A DNA stretch of 64,000 bases from Pestalotiopsis fici W106-1 (GCF_000516985.1 NW_006917101.1:1666834-1730833), one strand, 5' to 3'; shown: positions 43,447 through 55,583, counted from the first letter of the stretch. Numbers and translations are program-made. The notes: generated by a model from the sequence alone, not told the origin.

Positions 43447-43785
43447 ATGGGCGAACGAGTGTACGCCAGAATGGAGAGGCTCGCCTTCAAATTAAGAAAT
43501 CGAAGGTCTCATCTCCAACGTAAAGCATTTGTGATTGACCAGCCAGGTACTGATGGAAGCTGCGGGAAGGTTCAGATGTGCGGCAGCACCATTCATCGCG
43601 TCGGGGGGGCCAAGAACTCCAGTCCCAAGGCAGGAAAGCATCAAGCACCTAATCATATTCCGTTCGTATTCATAGGCCAAGGCTCACAGTACGCCGACAT
43701 GGCAAAGAGCTTGTTGGACAGCATTTTGCTGTTTCTTGGAACCATCTGTGATCTCAACGCTGTACTAACCAATACACGTACGTAG
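43447..43785 (+). pseudogene. Polyketide synthase fragment (linker and start of acyltransferase domain)
   Basis: An open stretch of 112 codons resembles the KS-AT linker and AT start of highly reducing polyketide synthases: RLAFKLRNRRSHLQRKAFVI (compare the usual LAFTLSNRRS..W..F) and PFVFIGQGSQYADMAKSLL (the FVFTGQGAQ..GM...LL motif). The ketosynthase before it and the GHSxG catalytic part after it are both missing, so it is a scrap of a lost gene rather than a functional enzyme. It sits between the eEF1B-alpha paralogue and the ZIP transporter. Confidence 0.7.
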
Positions 43786-43828
43786 GTACATGCACAAATC
43801 GATGTGCTCAACGTATAGTATTCCTTAA

Positions 43829-45255
43829 TTAAGCCCATGCGCCGACTAGGCTCATGCCAAATGCACCAGCGAGGACGAGGAGACAAGCAAACACCCTACG
43901 CTTCCCCCTTAAAACTCTCCAGCTTTCATCAGTCAAAAGGTCTTCGAACAAGAGCTCTACGAGAGAAGCAAAAACAAGAAGTCCCGAGGATAAAGCATTC
44001 ATGACTCCAACCAAGATCAGACCGACTTGAGAATCTGGGCTATACGCAGACCGCGCTGCCAGCCCGATTACTTGGCCAAGGGGCGTCCTTAGACACGGTT
44101 AGCACTACTCATTAGGTAGCGGGCAGGAATAACTAACGTGCAACCATAAGCTGCAGCCATAAGAAAAGGCTGTAGCTTTCTCTCCCGCCAATCGATGGCA
44201 GATATTCGGGCCCCCAGAGCAAGGCCTTCGAAAGTCTCTATAAACGGGGTTCATTAGCTAAGAGTTCAGTACACAGGACATGGTCTCAACCCACGATGAA
44301 ACACAATTGCAACCAAGAGGATTACAAACTCCTTTGCGTCAAAGGACACGCTGAGCGCCATTCCAATGAAGACACTGTGGAACAATATGCCCATCTCCAG
44401 GAGAAGTACATGCAATGTTTCCTTCTTGAGTTGCTGCTCTGGGTTGAGCTTATCGTGACTTATTGTTTGCATCATCAAGATCTCGGAGCCCTGGTTCGGA
44501 GCGTCTAATTCTTCCAGCGGAGGTTGACCGCGGCCGATCTGCGACAGGGACTGGTTCATGCTGAGGGAACGGTTTCCGCGCGTCGATCTTGCTTGCAAAC
44601 CTCCGGGCTCTGCGTGCGCCGCCGCTCCTGAGAGTCTCTGAGCAGGATGTAAGAGCATCTCCACAGATTTAACGATAAATATGCCTGTGAGGGCGATGGC
44701 CCCAGGAACTGCCGGATAGTCTTCATTCCAGAACGCCGGGAGACACGGATCGCCAAGCAGTATAAACGCTGTCGGCAACAGGTGCACAAAAGCCGTTGCC
44801 AAGAGAACACCAGTACCAAAATGCCGAACAGCAAAGAAGAAGTCCGCGGGCATCTTCAATCTAGAAAATCGGGCAGCAAGTATGGGGAACACGCAGGCCC
44901 CGAACGATACGGCGAGGATGATGAAGACCGCTCCTATGCGCAAAGGAAGATCGGAAACCGTTTCTTCCGCTCCCGGCGAGGCACACTGGTCCCGTCGCGA
45001 CAACCCATGCAGATGGACAGAAGTAGACTCCGCTGCGATTTCGGTCAGTCCTGCTGACGCCAAAGCTCTCTGCTTTGGCATATAATGGACAATTGGCGCC
45101 GTTCGAGATTTCGTAACGGACGGTAGCGTTCCCTGTGCCATGTACGAGCTGGCGGCAATGTTGATTACGACAGCCGCCGCCAATACTGAAGCGAACCACA
45201 AAGTCCAGTCCCTCGCCGAGTTGGATATGTCCGACAGCCTGCCATGGTGTGGCAT
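43829..45255 (-). CDS. ZIP-family zinc/iron transporter
   Basis: Three exons (45255-44295, 44237-44138, 44087-43829; introns of 57 and 50 nt) give 439 residues. A variable N-terminal region with one membrane helix precedes the ZIP core of about eight helices. The metal-path motifs are intact: HVLLLEMGILFHSVFIGM in helix 4 and, across the first junction, AIVFHQTFEGLALGARI in helix 5 (His320). TTPLGQVIG follows across the second junction and FASLVELLFEDLL later. A long cytosolic loop (about residues 200-275) is Ser/Gln/Arg-rich and poor in the His repeats often seen in ZIPs. It should import divalent zinc or iron across the plasma or an internal membrane. The precise metal is not evident. Intron positions restore the two most conserved motifs, so the model is firm. 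Confidence 0.9.
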
Positions 45256-46869
45256 TCTGGGATCACTTCTAATTTAGTACGTTCGTTACGAAAGCTGGCA
45301 TCAGTGGCGTGACTGATGTCAAGTATTCGCAGGCTTTCTGCTCGGAGAATGCTTCAACTCGATCAAGGCCAGCTTTATATCTGCCGAGAGAAAGCTGCGT
45401 TTCCTGGGTTGTGCTGCTCTCAAAGACCGCGAGTATGTCGATTGTCTGAAATATTGTTGGTGGGCGCATCAATTTCAAATTGCCGCTTGATGGCCGCCAA
45501 GGCCGATTATTCCGATCGTCGCCGAGTGACACAACGCTTGGCTGTGTCATGGTGACAGCAAATCATGAGCTTGGCAACTTGGTGGCTGAGCACATTCCAA
45601 GACTGCCCGAATTCTCGGCGCCAAGTCTGAACCACGGTATTATGTACCAATGTGTTACGGCATATGGGGAATCCGAAGAATGACAGCTGACCTTAAGCAG
45701 ATACAGGACTGGCCCCGGTGTTAGCGCCGATACCTTGATGTCTGATTTGTAACGTACAGCGTCCGAACCCCGAATGATTATCCCGGCGCCTCGGAATCCT
45801 CCCTGAACATTCTGGGCCGCTATTGCGACCGGGAGCGCTTCGTGAGAATATACCCTCCCGCTAGATATAGTGATTGTCCTCGCGGGATTAATCGAACCAA
45901 CCATCCCTATAACATTAACTAGTTGGTTGAAAAAGTCTAGAAAAGTCTGGCATAATCAGGGTTCTCTACGCAAGAGCCTCATGAGTTTGTGCTATTGTGG
46001 TAAGAACACAACCGTTAGAAGAGAAGTTATATAGTTGTCGGCAAGGCACTCGAGCTTGGCAATAATGCGAGCTGAAATGTTTTCCCATAGGCTAATTTCA
46101 CACAAACCGGTTGGCAAATAATCTTAGACCGTGAACTGACAGATGGCGAAGTGTGTAGGCACGAAATCTCTTACTTAGACTTTTCTGCCTTTATATAGAT
46201 CCAACCTGGTAATTACCTAGTTATATGAATCAGGTCCCCCCCCCCCCCCCCCCTTTACAACCTACTCGATTAGGAAACCCCGAGCAAGTGCGGACCAATT
46301 ACGCACAAGGCTATCCAAGCTGGTATGTACAATAGATTTGTCACCCAGCGCACAATGATATAAATAGTTGCTAATCGCCATGCGGCCTACCAGAAACTAG
46401 TCCAAAGCTACAGGCAGTCAGTCGGCCGCTGCATGCTCTTCTTCACTGTGTGATACCTTCTTCAAGCACATTGTGTTGAAATAGGAGCCCAGCCTCCTTC
46501 ATTTCGGGCTTCATGCTCCACTGTAGACCATATACATACACCTTCCACTACTCCCGTAGATACGTACAGATACTCAACCAACTAACCAATCACTTCAGTT
46601 GACCATGACCTCGTTCATCTTAGAACATTGTGTGAAATTAGATTTGGCCAAAAGTAACGGGTATAACTCTCGTTTTGACGGATAAAAGTATCAAATCCCG
46701 GATGCTCCGGTTTTACGGCTGTTTCCGCTGTGAATCTGGAGGGGTTTGGATAGTGTGCATTTTATTTATATAAATCCATATAGCCAGATCCGTTCACATG
46801 TACTGAATATACACAAAGTTCCCGTCAATTCCCCACACATTGTGGTGCTCGTGAACTTGCTCCATCACC
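45256..46869. other. Intergenic region between ZIP transporter and chitinase
   Basis: The flanking genes are divergent, so both promoters lie here. Frames at 45269-45550 and 45563-45904 on the minus strand have no recognisable motif. A run of 18 C occurs at 46236-46253. Confidence 0.5.
46236..46253. repeat. C18 homopolymer
   Basis: Eighteen consecutive C. Its length is probably unreliable in the assembly. Confidence 0.95.
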
Positions 46870-49800
46870 ATGCATTTGCCTCCACCGACCTGGCTGGTAG
46901 TGGCAATCGAGGCCTCTGGCTTCTTTGTTTCGCCGGCCAGTGCTATTCGCCTTGCTACCAGTCCAACATACGAGGGCCGCGGCGTGTGTCCGCAGCGATG
47001 CAGGGAGTCTGGGCCCAGCGTCGACAAATGGCCCGTCTACCCAGACATGAAACAACTCAAGAGATGCTCGGAAAGCGTCTTTTACAGCTTCGGCCTCAAT
47101 GACCCCGTCGACAATAGTGTGGATGGCGCGCATCGCATTTCGGCCTGTACCTCGTCGGATGAGGATGACGCCGAGAACACCATTGAGACGATCTCTGCTA
47201 GAGCCGCTGACAACTCCCCCAGCTCGGACGTCCGCTTCGAGATTGGTTGGTGGCAGGAGCAGCCTGGCGGAATAGGAGAGGAGCACCAGTCACTGATCAG
47301 GCAGCTCCGCGGCTACCTCGACGGCGGACACGGGTACTCGGGGGAACAGCCCTTCATCATGTTCGCCCGCTCAGGACAGGCCGTCCTCGGCGTCTATATC
47401 GGACGCGCCCTCAAGTCCCAAGAGCTCAGCACCGTCGCCCTCGGGGCCCTGGAGGCCCGGCTCTCGTCCATGGGCGCATCTACCCCAGAGCTCGCCATGC
47501 AGCTGTGCGAGCCCGACTACAGCGGCGCTCACGTCTTTGGCCTCATGCTGTCGACGAATGGCACCTTTGGGGCCGCCCAAGAGGCCATTACGGGGTGGAG
47601 GCACGGACGGTGCCTTGCCTTGCCACACTCTGCCGACATCAAGGGCGAGGTACAATTCATCATGCCGCTCCCATCTATGGTCCTTGACAGCAACATGACC
47701 AGCTCCGCAGATAGCTTTGCCTTTCCAGACTCTGCCGAGATCGAGGGCCAGGTGCAATTCCCCATGCCGCTCCCGTCTATGGTCCTTGACAGCAACACGA
47801 CCAGCCCCGATCTGCTGAAGCCTGGTGCTACTGGTCCCGACCTCCATCTTAGTGTAGCAGACTGCCGAACCATCCAGGTCCAGGACAACGACATCTGCGA
47901 CACGCTCGCAGCTAGGTGTGGCATCTCGAGGAAGGACTTCGACAAGTACAACATCGGCGACGACAAGTTCTGCAACGGCCTCAAGGCCAAGCAGCACATC
48001 TGCTGTTCCGCCGGGTCCATGCCTGACTTTGCTCCACCTCGGAATGCCGACGGCTCTTGCTTCACACACAAGATTGTTGATGGAGACACCTGCGACAGCC
48101 TGTCCGCCGAGTACTCGCTCTCGCACGATCTGCTGAATGAGTATAACCACAAGACGTGGGGCTGGAACACTTGCAAGCACGTCCTGTTCAAGGGGACCGT
48201 CATGTGCCTGAGCAAGGGCAGGCCGCCGTTTCCAGCCAGTTTGCCCGACGCTATCTGCGGACCACAAAAGCCCAACAGCGTGGACCCCAAGGACGACTCG
48301 GACATTTCCAAGATGAACCCGTGCCCGATCAATGCCTGCTGCAACATTGTAAGTGAACGCTGCCTGACTTGACACCCTTACACTGCGCTAACTTGGAGCA
48401 ACACAGTGGGGTCACTGTGGTATCAGCAAGGACTTCTGTGTCGATACAGGCACGGGAGCTCCAGGCACCGCCGAGCCTGGCACATACGGATGCATCTCCA
48501 ACTGTGGCATGGACATTGTCAAGGGCGATGGCAATGGAGCGATCCGTGTTGGCTACTTTGAGGGCTACTCGATGAACCGCGAGTGCCTCTACCAGGATGC
48601 TTCCCAGATCGACAGGAGCGCTTACACGCACGTCCACTTTAGCTTTGGCACCCTGACGCCGGCATTTGAAGTTGAGACGGGCAACATCCTGTCAACCTAT
48701 CAGTTTGAGCAGTTTAAAAAGATTCGCGGCCCGAGGCGGATCTTGTCCTTTGGCGGCTGGGACTTTTCGGCCCTGAACACCACGTACATGATTTTCCGCA
48801 ACGCCGTAACTGACGCCAATAGGCTCAGAGTAGCAACTAACATCGCTGATTTCATTAAAAAGCATGACCTTGATGGCGTTGACATTGACTGGGAATACCC
48901 CGGCGCTCCTGATATTCCCGACATTCCGCCTGGTGATCCCGACGATGGTGTCAGGTACTTGAAGTTCTTGGTCATCCTCAAAAGCCTTCTGTCAGGCAAG
49001 ACCGTCTCTATTGCCGCGCCGTCGTCGTACTGGTACTTGAAACAATTTCCCATCAAGGAGATTGGCGAAGTAGTCGACTACATTGTCTACATGACCTATG
49101 ATCTTCATGGTGCGTATTCTCCAAATCACCCGCTTTGACGTGTCTCGAATTCTGACCCAGAAGCACACATCTTGTAGGCCAGTGGGATACGGACAACAAG
49201 AACTCCCAGGACGGCTGTGAGAATGGCAATTGCCTTCGAAGCCAGGTGAACCTGACCCAGACGATGCTGTCGCTGGCCATGATCACCAAGGCGGGCGTGC
49301 CTGGCCGCAAGGTGATTGTCGGCGTGACGAGCTACGGTCGGACCTACAAGATGGCCGCGACGGGCTGCTGGGGGCCACAGTGCAACTACTTGGGAGATAA
49401 GGTCAACAGCCCGGCCAAAAAGGGTGTCTGCACGGGCACGGGAGGGTATATAGCAGATGCCGAGATTCGCGAGATTATCGGGAACAAGAAGCGTGCCGGG
49501 CGCGTCGTGACGAGCTTCGTCGACGACAGCAGCAATAGCGACATTCTCGTCTATGACAATGACGAATGGGTCTCGTACATGAGCCCGGCAACCAAGAAGA
49601 CGCGCGCGGCTCTCTACACGGCCTTGGGCATGGGAGGCACCACGGACTGGGCGATCGACTTGGAAAAGTACAACGACGTGCCGGCGCCCGCGAGCGACTG
49701 GGCTTCGTTCAAGCAAAAGGTGCTCGACGGCGAGGATCCCAAGAGTGACGACTCGCGCAGCGGCAACTGGACGAACATTACATGCACAACCGAGATGGTA

Positions 49801-51531
49801 GTACACCAAAAGGAGTACGACGTCTCTACCCTATGGAGTGGCCTGGGCGCCGACGACGCATGGTCCGACGTTAAGCGCGTCTGGACCAAGACCGACCGGC
49901 CACGGTTCGAGAGCGGCGAGAACCCGAGACTCACCTTTATGTTTTCTGTTCACGAAACCCTCAAGATCGAGACCGCTTCTGAGGGCTGCACGAGAGTCTT
50001 GGACTCGCAGTGCAACTCTGATGGCTGCTCCCCCGGCATGAACGGCGAATTATCAGGACCTGCGGGCGAACTGATTTGGAACTCGCTCGTCCTGATCCAC
50101 ACCATGCATCAGTCGTACTACACGGCCCTCACCAGCGGCGCGTCGACCTTTGGGCTCAAGGTGCAGGACATGGAGAACACGTTTGCCCCGATCCCCCCAC
50201 CCCCGGACAACGAGTCGCTCTTCATCCTCCTCGATCTGCTCTCCATAGGCATCCTGACGGCTGCAGGACCTTTTTTCAACAACATCATCGCCAAGCTGCC
50301 CAGATTCGCCAAACCGGGCAACACGGCATTTAACAACGCCAAGGACACGACCATGAACATGATCGGCCAGTCGATTGGTCTGGCCAAGGATCTGAAGAGC
50401 GCACCCAAGGCGGGCGACTGGACCCCGGAGAAACAAGCCACGTTCTCAGCGTACATGGGCCAGGTCATTGAAGGCTGGGAAGACATCACGGCCAAGTCCC
50501 TCAAGAAGATCTTCGACGGCAGCGACGCGTCACTCGCGGTGCTCGACAAACTCCTCGCCAACGGCGCCCTGTACCCCATGGGCCCCGATCCAACGTCTGA
50601 CCTTGATCTCTTCAAGAACATTCGCAAGTCCTTTTTTGCGTATGCGATTCCGATCCTGTGGTTCAGGGCAGGCTACTACCCCTTCATCATCGACTCCGGG
50701 GCTGCCTGCGGCACGAGCAACCCAATCACCAAGTACATGACGGAGGACGTGCAGCGGCAGACGGGCGTCTGCTACAACAACCGCATCTACTTCCTCGCCA
50801 TGGTAGAAGGTGACCCACAAGAGTGCACAGAGGTCGACTGCGAGGACCGTAAATTTGCTGCGCCCCAGGGCATTACCAGCCTTGATGGTAAAGACTATGG
50901 TGGACTCACCAGAGATGACATTGTCGCTGGGGCGATGCGTACGTATGTAAAGAACGGCCTGAAGAATGGTGCGCATCCTGGCAGCGTCGACCTCAACAAC
51001 AATGACAACACTGATGCGCTTTACGAAATGGACATCACCACGCCGGGGTTCATTTCCCTCCCTATCTGTAGCCCCGTGGTCGCATGGAAGTCGTGGGACG
51101 CCACGACCGGGAATGTAGGCGCCCCAAAGAAGGGTTCGACACCGAACTGGCCGTGTGACGCGGTCAAGGGGCTTTCCAATTGTGGTGATTACGAGTACGA
51201 CAATGGCAGCACTAAAGACGACTCGCCGTCCGTGGCCGACTGCGAGCAGATCATCCGCAACATCCAGGGGGACACGACCACCGAATGGACCCAAGCGGTC
51301 GTAGGCAAGCCTTGGAGAGACATCACGGCCAAGGGCTGCAAGTTTTCATTCAGGGCTTCCAAGATCGACGGTAACTCCGAATTCTACGTTGGCGGACAGA
51401 ACGTAATAGACCTCATCGAGAAGTCCGTCAAGGACTATGCCAAGGACGGCAAGGTCTCTGCCAGTGGTCATATGAAATGCGGAGCCACTGTGAAGAAGCA
51501 GGTAACCGAGTGGAAGCTTCAGAAGAAATAG
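46870..51531 (+). CDS. Killer-toxin-like chitinase: LysM, CBM18, GH18 and C-terminal Hce2 domain
   Basis: Three exons (46870-48348, 48407-49109, 49178-51531; introns of 58 and 68 nt, the first with branch site GCTAAC) encode 1511 residues. A leader (WLVVAIEASGFFVSPASA) predicts secretion. Two LysM chitin-binding repeats follow (from Thr334 and Phe398), then a hevein-type CBM18 spanning the first junction (CPINACCNI|WGHCGISKDFC). The GH18 domain starts near 539, with catalytic DGVDIDWEYP giving Asp649, Asp652, Asp654 and Glu656. About 530 less conserved residues lead to a C-terminal Hce2-like domain (from Cys1416: CEQIIRNIQG, GCKFSFRAS, EFYVGGQNVIDLIEKS, ASGHMKCG). The architecture matches subgroup C fungal chitinases related to the Kluyveromyces zymocin alpha/beta subunit. 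It probably degrades chitin of competitors or of the own wall. No partner gene resembling a gamma toxin was seen. Confidence 0.93.
47623..47815 (+). repeat. 102-bp in-frame tandem duplication in the chitinase
   Basis: Two 34-residue units lie in succession in the linker before the LysM repeats. They share the pattern SA-I-G-VQF-MPLPSMVLDSN-TS (from about 47623 and 47725). DNA identity is high, so the duplication is fairly recent. Confidence 0.85.
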
Positions 51532-52673
51532 GCGTGCCGTTGAGATTTTGACTGCGATGGGTTGAAGACAGGGCGGTTTGTCGGTCGCTTTTGCTTTTCT
51601 TTTGTCAGGGTGGTTCTTTCTGCCACGTGCGACCGGCGAGAACCCCTATAATATTATTTGTCGGGACTCGATTGAACTCTCCCCCACCGTGCGTATGAAA
51701 ATTGAATCAAAATATTATTTGGACGCAACTCGGCCCCAATGGGGATGTGGGGGAGATGGGGTTGATTGATGGACAGACACTACGACAAGCGATGCAATCG
51801 TTGTATGCTTGGTTGTGTACCGGCGTACGAGGGCGCTTCAACGCCAGTGGCACGACACAATGGGAGACGTTACCCGCAGTCCATTGGAGTGACTGGACTT
51901 GAGGTCATTCAAAGGAAAAAAAAAAGAACTTTATACGCATGATAGCCACTGCCCCAATTCAGCTTGTGATTAATCGATTATCCAGTAGTCTGCCCGGCAA
52001 TATCTACCTAAGCGCCAGCTCATAAGAGCCCAGCACTAGTTTCTGTGTATAAATCACAATTGTGGTGGTTATGACTTCGCTCTCGATTGAAGCATATCAA
52101 ACCGATTGACTTAGCCTGATTTACGGGTGTCCATTGGGCTTGGAAGAAAACAGACTCCCGCCGAACACTGTATGCGCTACTCGTGTTACGGCAGCAAGAT
52201 CTTTGCGCACGCCTGTGTATCAAAAACACGACTTGCAATATATTTTCTGTCAGGCTGATCCTACCATATCGCAACAGTCTGAATCAAGAATCTGCTCACC
52301 TACGTTTATTGCAAAGCGGATGTTGTTCAGTCATGCAGGGATCGCCGACAAGGGCCTAAAGCTATGGACACGTGTCGTGGAAGAGATCACGGCTGACTAA
52401 TGAACCCTGGAGGATGTCTGCTTACGACACATTGGGTGCAAATCCAACCTCAATAGATTAAGCAATGATTTATAACCCAAAGCCAAGTCCCCTGCGCGAG
52501 ATCTGAACAATATATACCGAAGAATGGGCCTTTGAATCTACATATATTATTGCGTTTGAAGAAACAAAATCTGGAAAAGTACATGAGCTCAGCTTATATT
52601 GGTCATAAGCACGAATAATTATTTTTCATGAAAAGCCCGCCAGCCGTTCTCACCGCGACTATTGGCAATTGAG
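51532..52673. other. Intergenic region
   Basis: 3' side of the chitinase and promoter of the acetyltransferase gene. No gene seen. Confidence 0.5.
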
Positions 52674-53327
52674 ATGGAACCTTTTCCACCGGATCGTTAT
52701 GAGATCATCACACCTCGCCTCATCATCCGACATGCTGTGCCCAAAGATGCCATGGCATTTATCGGCTTGCTAGGCGAAGTCGAGAACCTTCCCATGGGCG
52801 AGACAGAAGCAATCAAAGGTCTGACTGTTGATAACATGACGGAAAGAATAGCAAAGTGGAGGAAAAATGCCTCGGACGGAAAGAACGCGGTTCTGGCCAT
52901 TGCACTTTGCCAGACAGACCATGTCATTGGTTACATGGGATTTAACTGTTTCCGTTCCAAACCAGAGGCCGATAAGACAGAGCCGGATCGCGATATGCCA
53001 CTGTCAGGAGTTGAGGGTCGCTATTTGACTGATGTTGGGGTCGTGATCAGTCACAAGGAGCGCCGCAAAGGCTATTCGACAGAAGTCGTCTGTGCCGCCA
53101 TCGAGTTTGCGTTGTACACTCTTGGCTGTATAGTTGTTAGATTCGAGACTGGCATTGAGAATGCGCCATGGCAAACACTGATGAGCTCATTTGGGTTCGA
53201 CAATCTGAAATGCAAGGAGGTATTGAGTTATGGCGACAATCCTACAGGTTGGAAGTGGGAAGTCAATAGTACAGAATGGTCAGAGGCCAGACAGAAGTTG
53301 GTGAATGCAGGCAGCTGGCCGCTTTAA
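52674..53327 (+). CDS. GNAT-family N-acetyltransferase
   Basis: A 217-residue single-exon protein starting at the ATG at 52674. It has the layout of RimJ/RimL-like (Acetyltransf_3) enzymes: RLIIRHAVPKDAMAFIGLL at the N-terminus, AIALCQTDHVIGYMGFNCF as the central strands, then YLTDVGVVISHKERRKGYSTEVVCAAIEFAL, which is motif A with the acetyl-CoA pyrophosphate loop (here ERRKGYSTEV, a variant of the usual Q/RxxGxG/A). FETGIENAPWQTLMSSFGF follows as motif B. It would transfer acetyl groups from acetyl-CoA to an amine; the substrate, whether a protein N-terminus, small amine or antibiotic, cannot be inferred. The intervening insertion (KPEADKTEPDRDMPLSG) is a variable loop. Confidence 0.85.
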   Translation: MEPFPPDRYEIITPRLIIRHAVPKDAMAFIGLLGEVENLPMGETEAIKGLTVDNMTERIAKWRKNASDGKNAVLAIALCQTDHVIGYMGFNCFRSKPEADKTEPDRDMPLSGVEGRYLTDVGVVISHKERRKGYSTEVVCAAIEFALYTLGCIVVRFETGIENAPWQTLMSSFGFDNLKCKEVLSYGDNPTGWKWEVNSTEWSEARQKLVNAGSWPL

Positions 53328-53632
53328 TTAGGGGGTTATTTATGGCCTTGAAGCCCAATAAGAGCAGCTACTCTTACCTAACTCAGCAAATTTGACTCGT
53401 GATACGAACTCGGAGCTTTGGCCAAGAGACTCATGGTTTTTTCTTGATGAAAGTAAAAGTTCAACACGTGGGCGTAAAGCCCATAGAAAATGACTCTCGA
53501 ATATTACATGTTTTAATCTCATGCATTCAATTATACAGACTTTATGCTATTTATCTGGTATGAGAAGAAGCGACCAGAGGAATCTAGAGCCCTGATTTTT
53601 AGGGGCAGTATAAGATAGACTCTAATAATCTA
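53328..53632. other. Convergent 3' spacer
   Basis: Short spacer between the convergent acetyltransferase and FAD oxidoreductase genes; nothing else seen. Confidence 0.5.
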
Positions 53633-55468
53633 TCAAACTTTCGATAACAAGAAACCGCCATTCTGTTGAGTCTGGAACAACCCGCTCTTGTCGTATTTCT
53701 GCGCAATCGACTTTAACTTGTTGACATTATCAATTCCATATGTCGCAATTGGATTCTGATCTCTTGAAGCATCATTCATGTACAAGAACGCAACATCCAG
53801 GCCGCGTTCTGCAGACAATTCCTTCCACTTTGCAGTGGTGTCAATCGCTACGGATCTCACCACATCGTCGTCCTTGGCGTTGGTCCAATCAACCAAGGTC
53901 GTCCACCCTATAGGGAAAGAGTGTTAGTGTTACTGCGCGATTTGCTCCCTCTCCAGAACGCGTGGGCTCACATTGATGAGTAAATTGCGGGATATTCAAG
54001 GCGTTGCCACCCTTGGCGATGCCCTGAGCGACCAAGCTCTCTGGAACGTGCTGCAGAACAAAAGCCTGGTCTGCACCCGTCGAATTACGAACGTCGAGAG
54101 CCTTTTCTCGCCAGAAATTATAGACATCTATGTAAAGCTGGGCATCAACTTGTGAGGCAACCCCTCTGTAATCATGTCTGTTGAAAATTTCAGTGTGTTG
54201 AGCGCAAGAGAAGAAGAAGAAGGAGGTGACGGAGGAGTTCGTACCGCAAGTGCTCCGCTGGAAGGATAGAATTTCCAATCTCGTATATGATTGAGAATGT
54301 ATTATTGGATGGCGGGATCAGCATTTGCAAGGGCGTCAGCTCGGAGAACGGCGCGAAAACATCCGGCGGCCCAGATAAAGGCTCGTTGTAGGTCAGTCCG
54401 ATGATGACAGCGTCCAAGGTAATGGTCAAAATGACGTTGCTCTTGGGGTTGCTGCCTCCGTCCTTCTGCCATGTCGCAAAGGCCTCCAGGGTCTTCTGAG
54501 CTTGGTCTATGGGGTAGATTCCGAGCTGTAGCCACGTTGCCGTGAGTGGGTATGTGTATAGATCATATCGCGTGACTATGCCAAAGTTTGGACCGCCGCC
54601 CTTGAGAGCCCAGAATAGATCGGAATTGTCTGTGGCATTAGCGTTTGTGATGTTGCCATCTGCCAGAACAATCTACAGAGTAGAGATGTAAGTACAAGAT
54701 AAGCACTTCCAAATCAGTGTTCTGAGATGACAAACCTCGAAGTTCTTCACGTTATCTGCAGAAAGTCCATGTTCTGCGGCTAGATAGTGGTAGCCACCTA
54801 AGTAAAACATCAATACTTGATCAATCGTAGATGATTTGGAGGAGGACGATCTGTGTACCTCCGAGCAGGAGACCGCCGACGCCTACAGGGCCGGCTCTAC
54901 CACCAAGAACAGTCACGTTGAAGGGGGTCAAAGTAGCGTCCACATCACCCCAGCGACCACCTGGTCCGACGCTCGCAACAGATTTGTCGTCTGAAAGCGT
55001 GACCTGATTAAGTCTCTCCAAAGAGACCAGAATTCCTGAGCTGTCAATGCTGGACCAGCCAGGGTTCGGAGAGTGACCCCCGGATCTTACCGCGAACTTG
55101 ATCTTGAAGTAATCAATTATCTGTAGGATCTTGGAGACATCACTAGAGTTGCGTGGCAAGAATACACAGTAAGGCTGGGCGACACAAGCCAATGACCTTG
55201 AAAAATTGGTTGGTAAAAAATATGAAGCCTAGCAAACTCCGGCATCTGGTTGTGCTTACCAGTTTTCCTTGACTATAGTTTGGTTCACGGGCGAAGTCTC
55301 AACTTGGTCAAGCCCAAGAATTAATTGGGCTACTTGGCAAGCGATCTTGAGGTTCTCGTCGGGCTGGGTGTCGTTTGACCAAGAACTACCATGTTGCGAT
55401 TGCAGCGCCTTTGCGTGCGAATCGGAGAGGCCAATACGCTTAGCAAAAGAGGCCAACGAGTCTGCCAT
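53633..55468 (-). CDS. FAD-linked oxidoreductase (BBE/6-hydroxy-D-nicotine oxidase-like)
   Basis: Six exons (55468-55260, 55196-54859, 54797-54736, 54672-54245, 54177-53972, 53907-53633) encode 505 residues in one consistent frame. Exon junctions restore family motifs: ENW|SLACVAQPYCVFLPR, LLLGG|GYHYLAAEHGL, NFE|IVLADGN, LR|HDYRGVASQVDAQLY and HQ|WWTTLVDW. FAVRSGGHSPNPGW carries His111, the expected covalent FAD attachment. The second, cysteinyl attachment of BBE enzymes is absent (GVGGLLLGGGY). The C-terminal MNDASRDQNPIATYG and YDKSGLFQ blocks complete the fold. It oxidises an unknown alcohol or amine with O2. Homologues normally start with a secretory signal. Here a good signal sequence (ATG 55583, LLGLLAVVWLLPGLATA) lies just upstream but one frame off, so either a frameshift has occurred or translation starts at 55468 (CACCATGG context). 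Confidence 0.85.
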
Positions 55469-55583
55469 GGTGTTGCGCAGAGTTTGAGACAGAAGCGGTT
55501 GTAAAGGCTGTGGCAAGTCCTGGCAACAGCCAGACCACTGCCAACAGGCCTAAAAGCGGAGAGGCTCTTCTATGTATAAGCAT
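55469..55583 (-). pseudogene. Out-of-frame signal-peptide coding segment of the FAD oxidoreductase
   Basis: From ATG 55583 the minus strand reads a textbook signal peptide (MLIHRRASPLLGLLAVVW, then LLPGLATA). The frame then runs to a stop at about 55440 instead of entering the enzyme. The enzyme frame is offset by one base (115 nt between the two starts). No GT-AG intron of normal size repairs it. Confidence 0.6.

Noticed and set aside
45563..45904. Minus-strand frame of 113 codons near the ZIP gene
   Set aside because: No family features and no splice link to the ZIP gene; left as intergenic.
47371..48375. Minus-strand frame of 334 codons
   Set aside because: Antisense to the first chitinase exon, without motifs.
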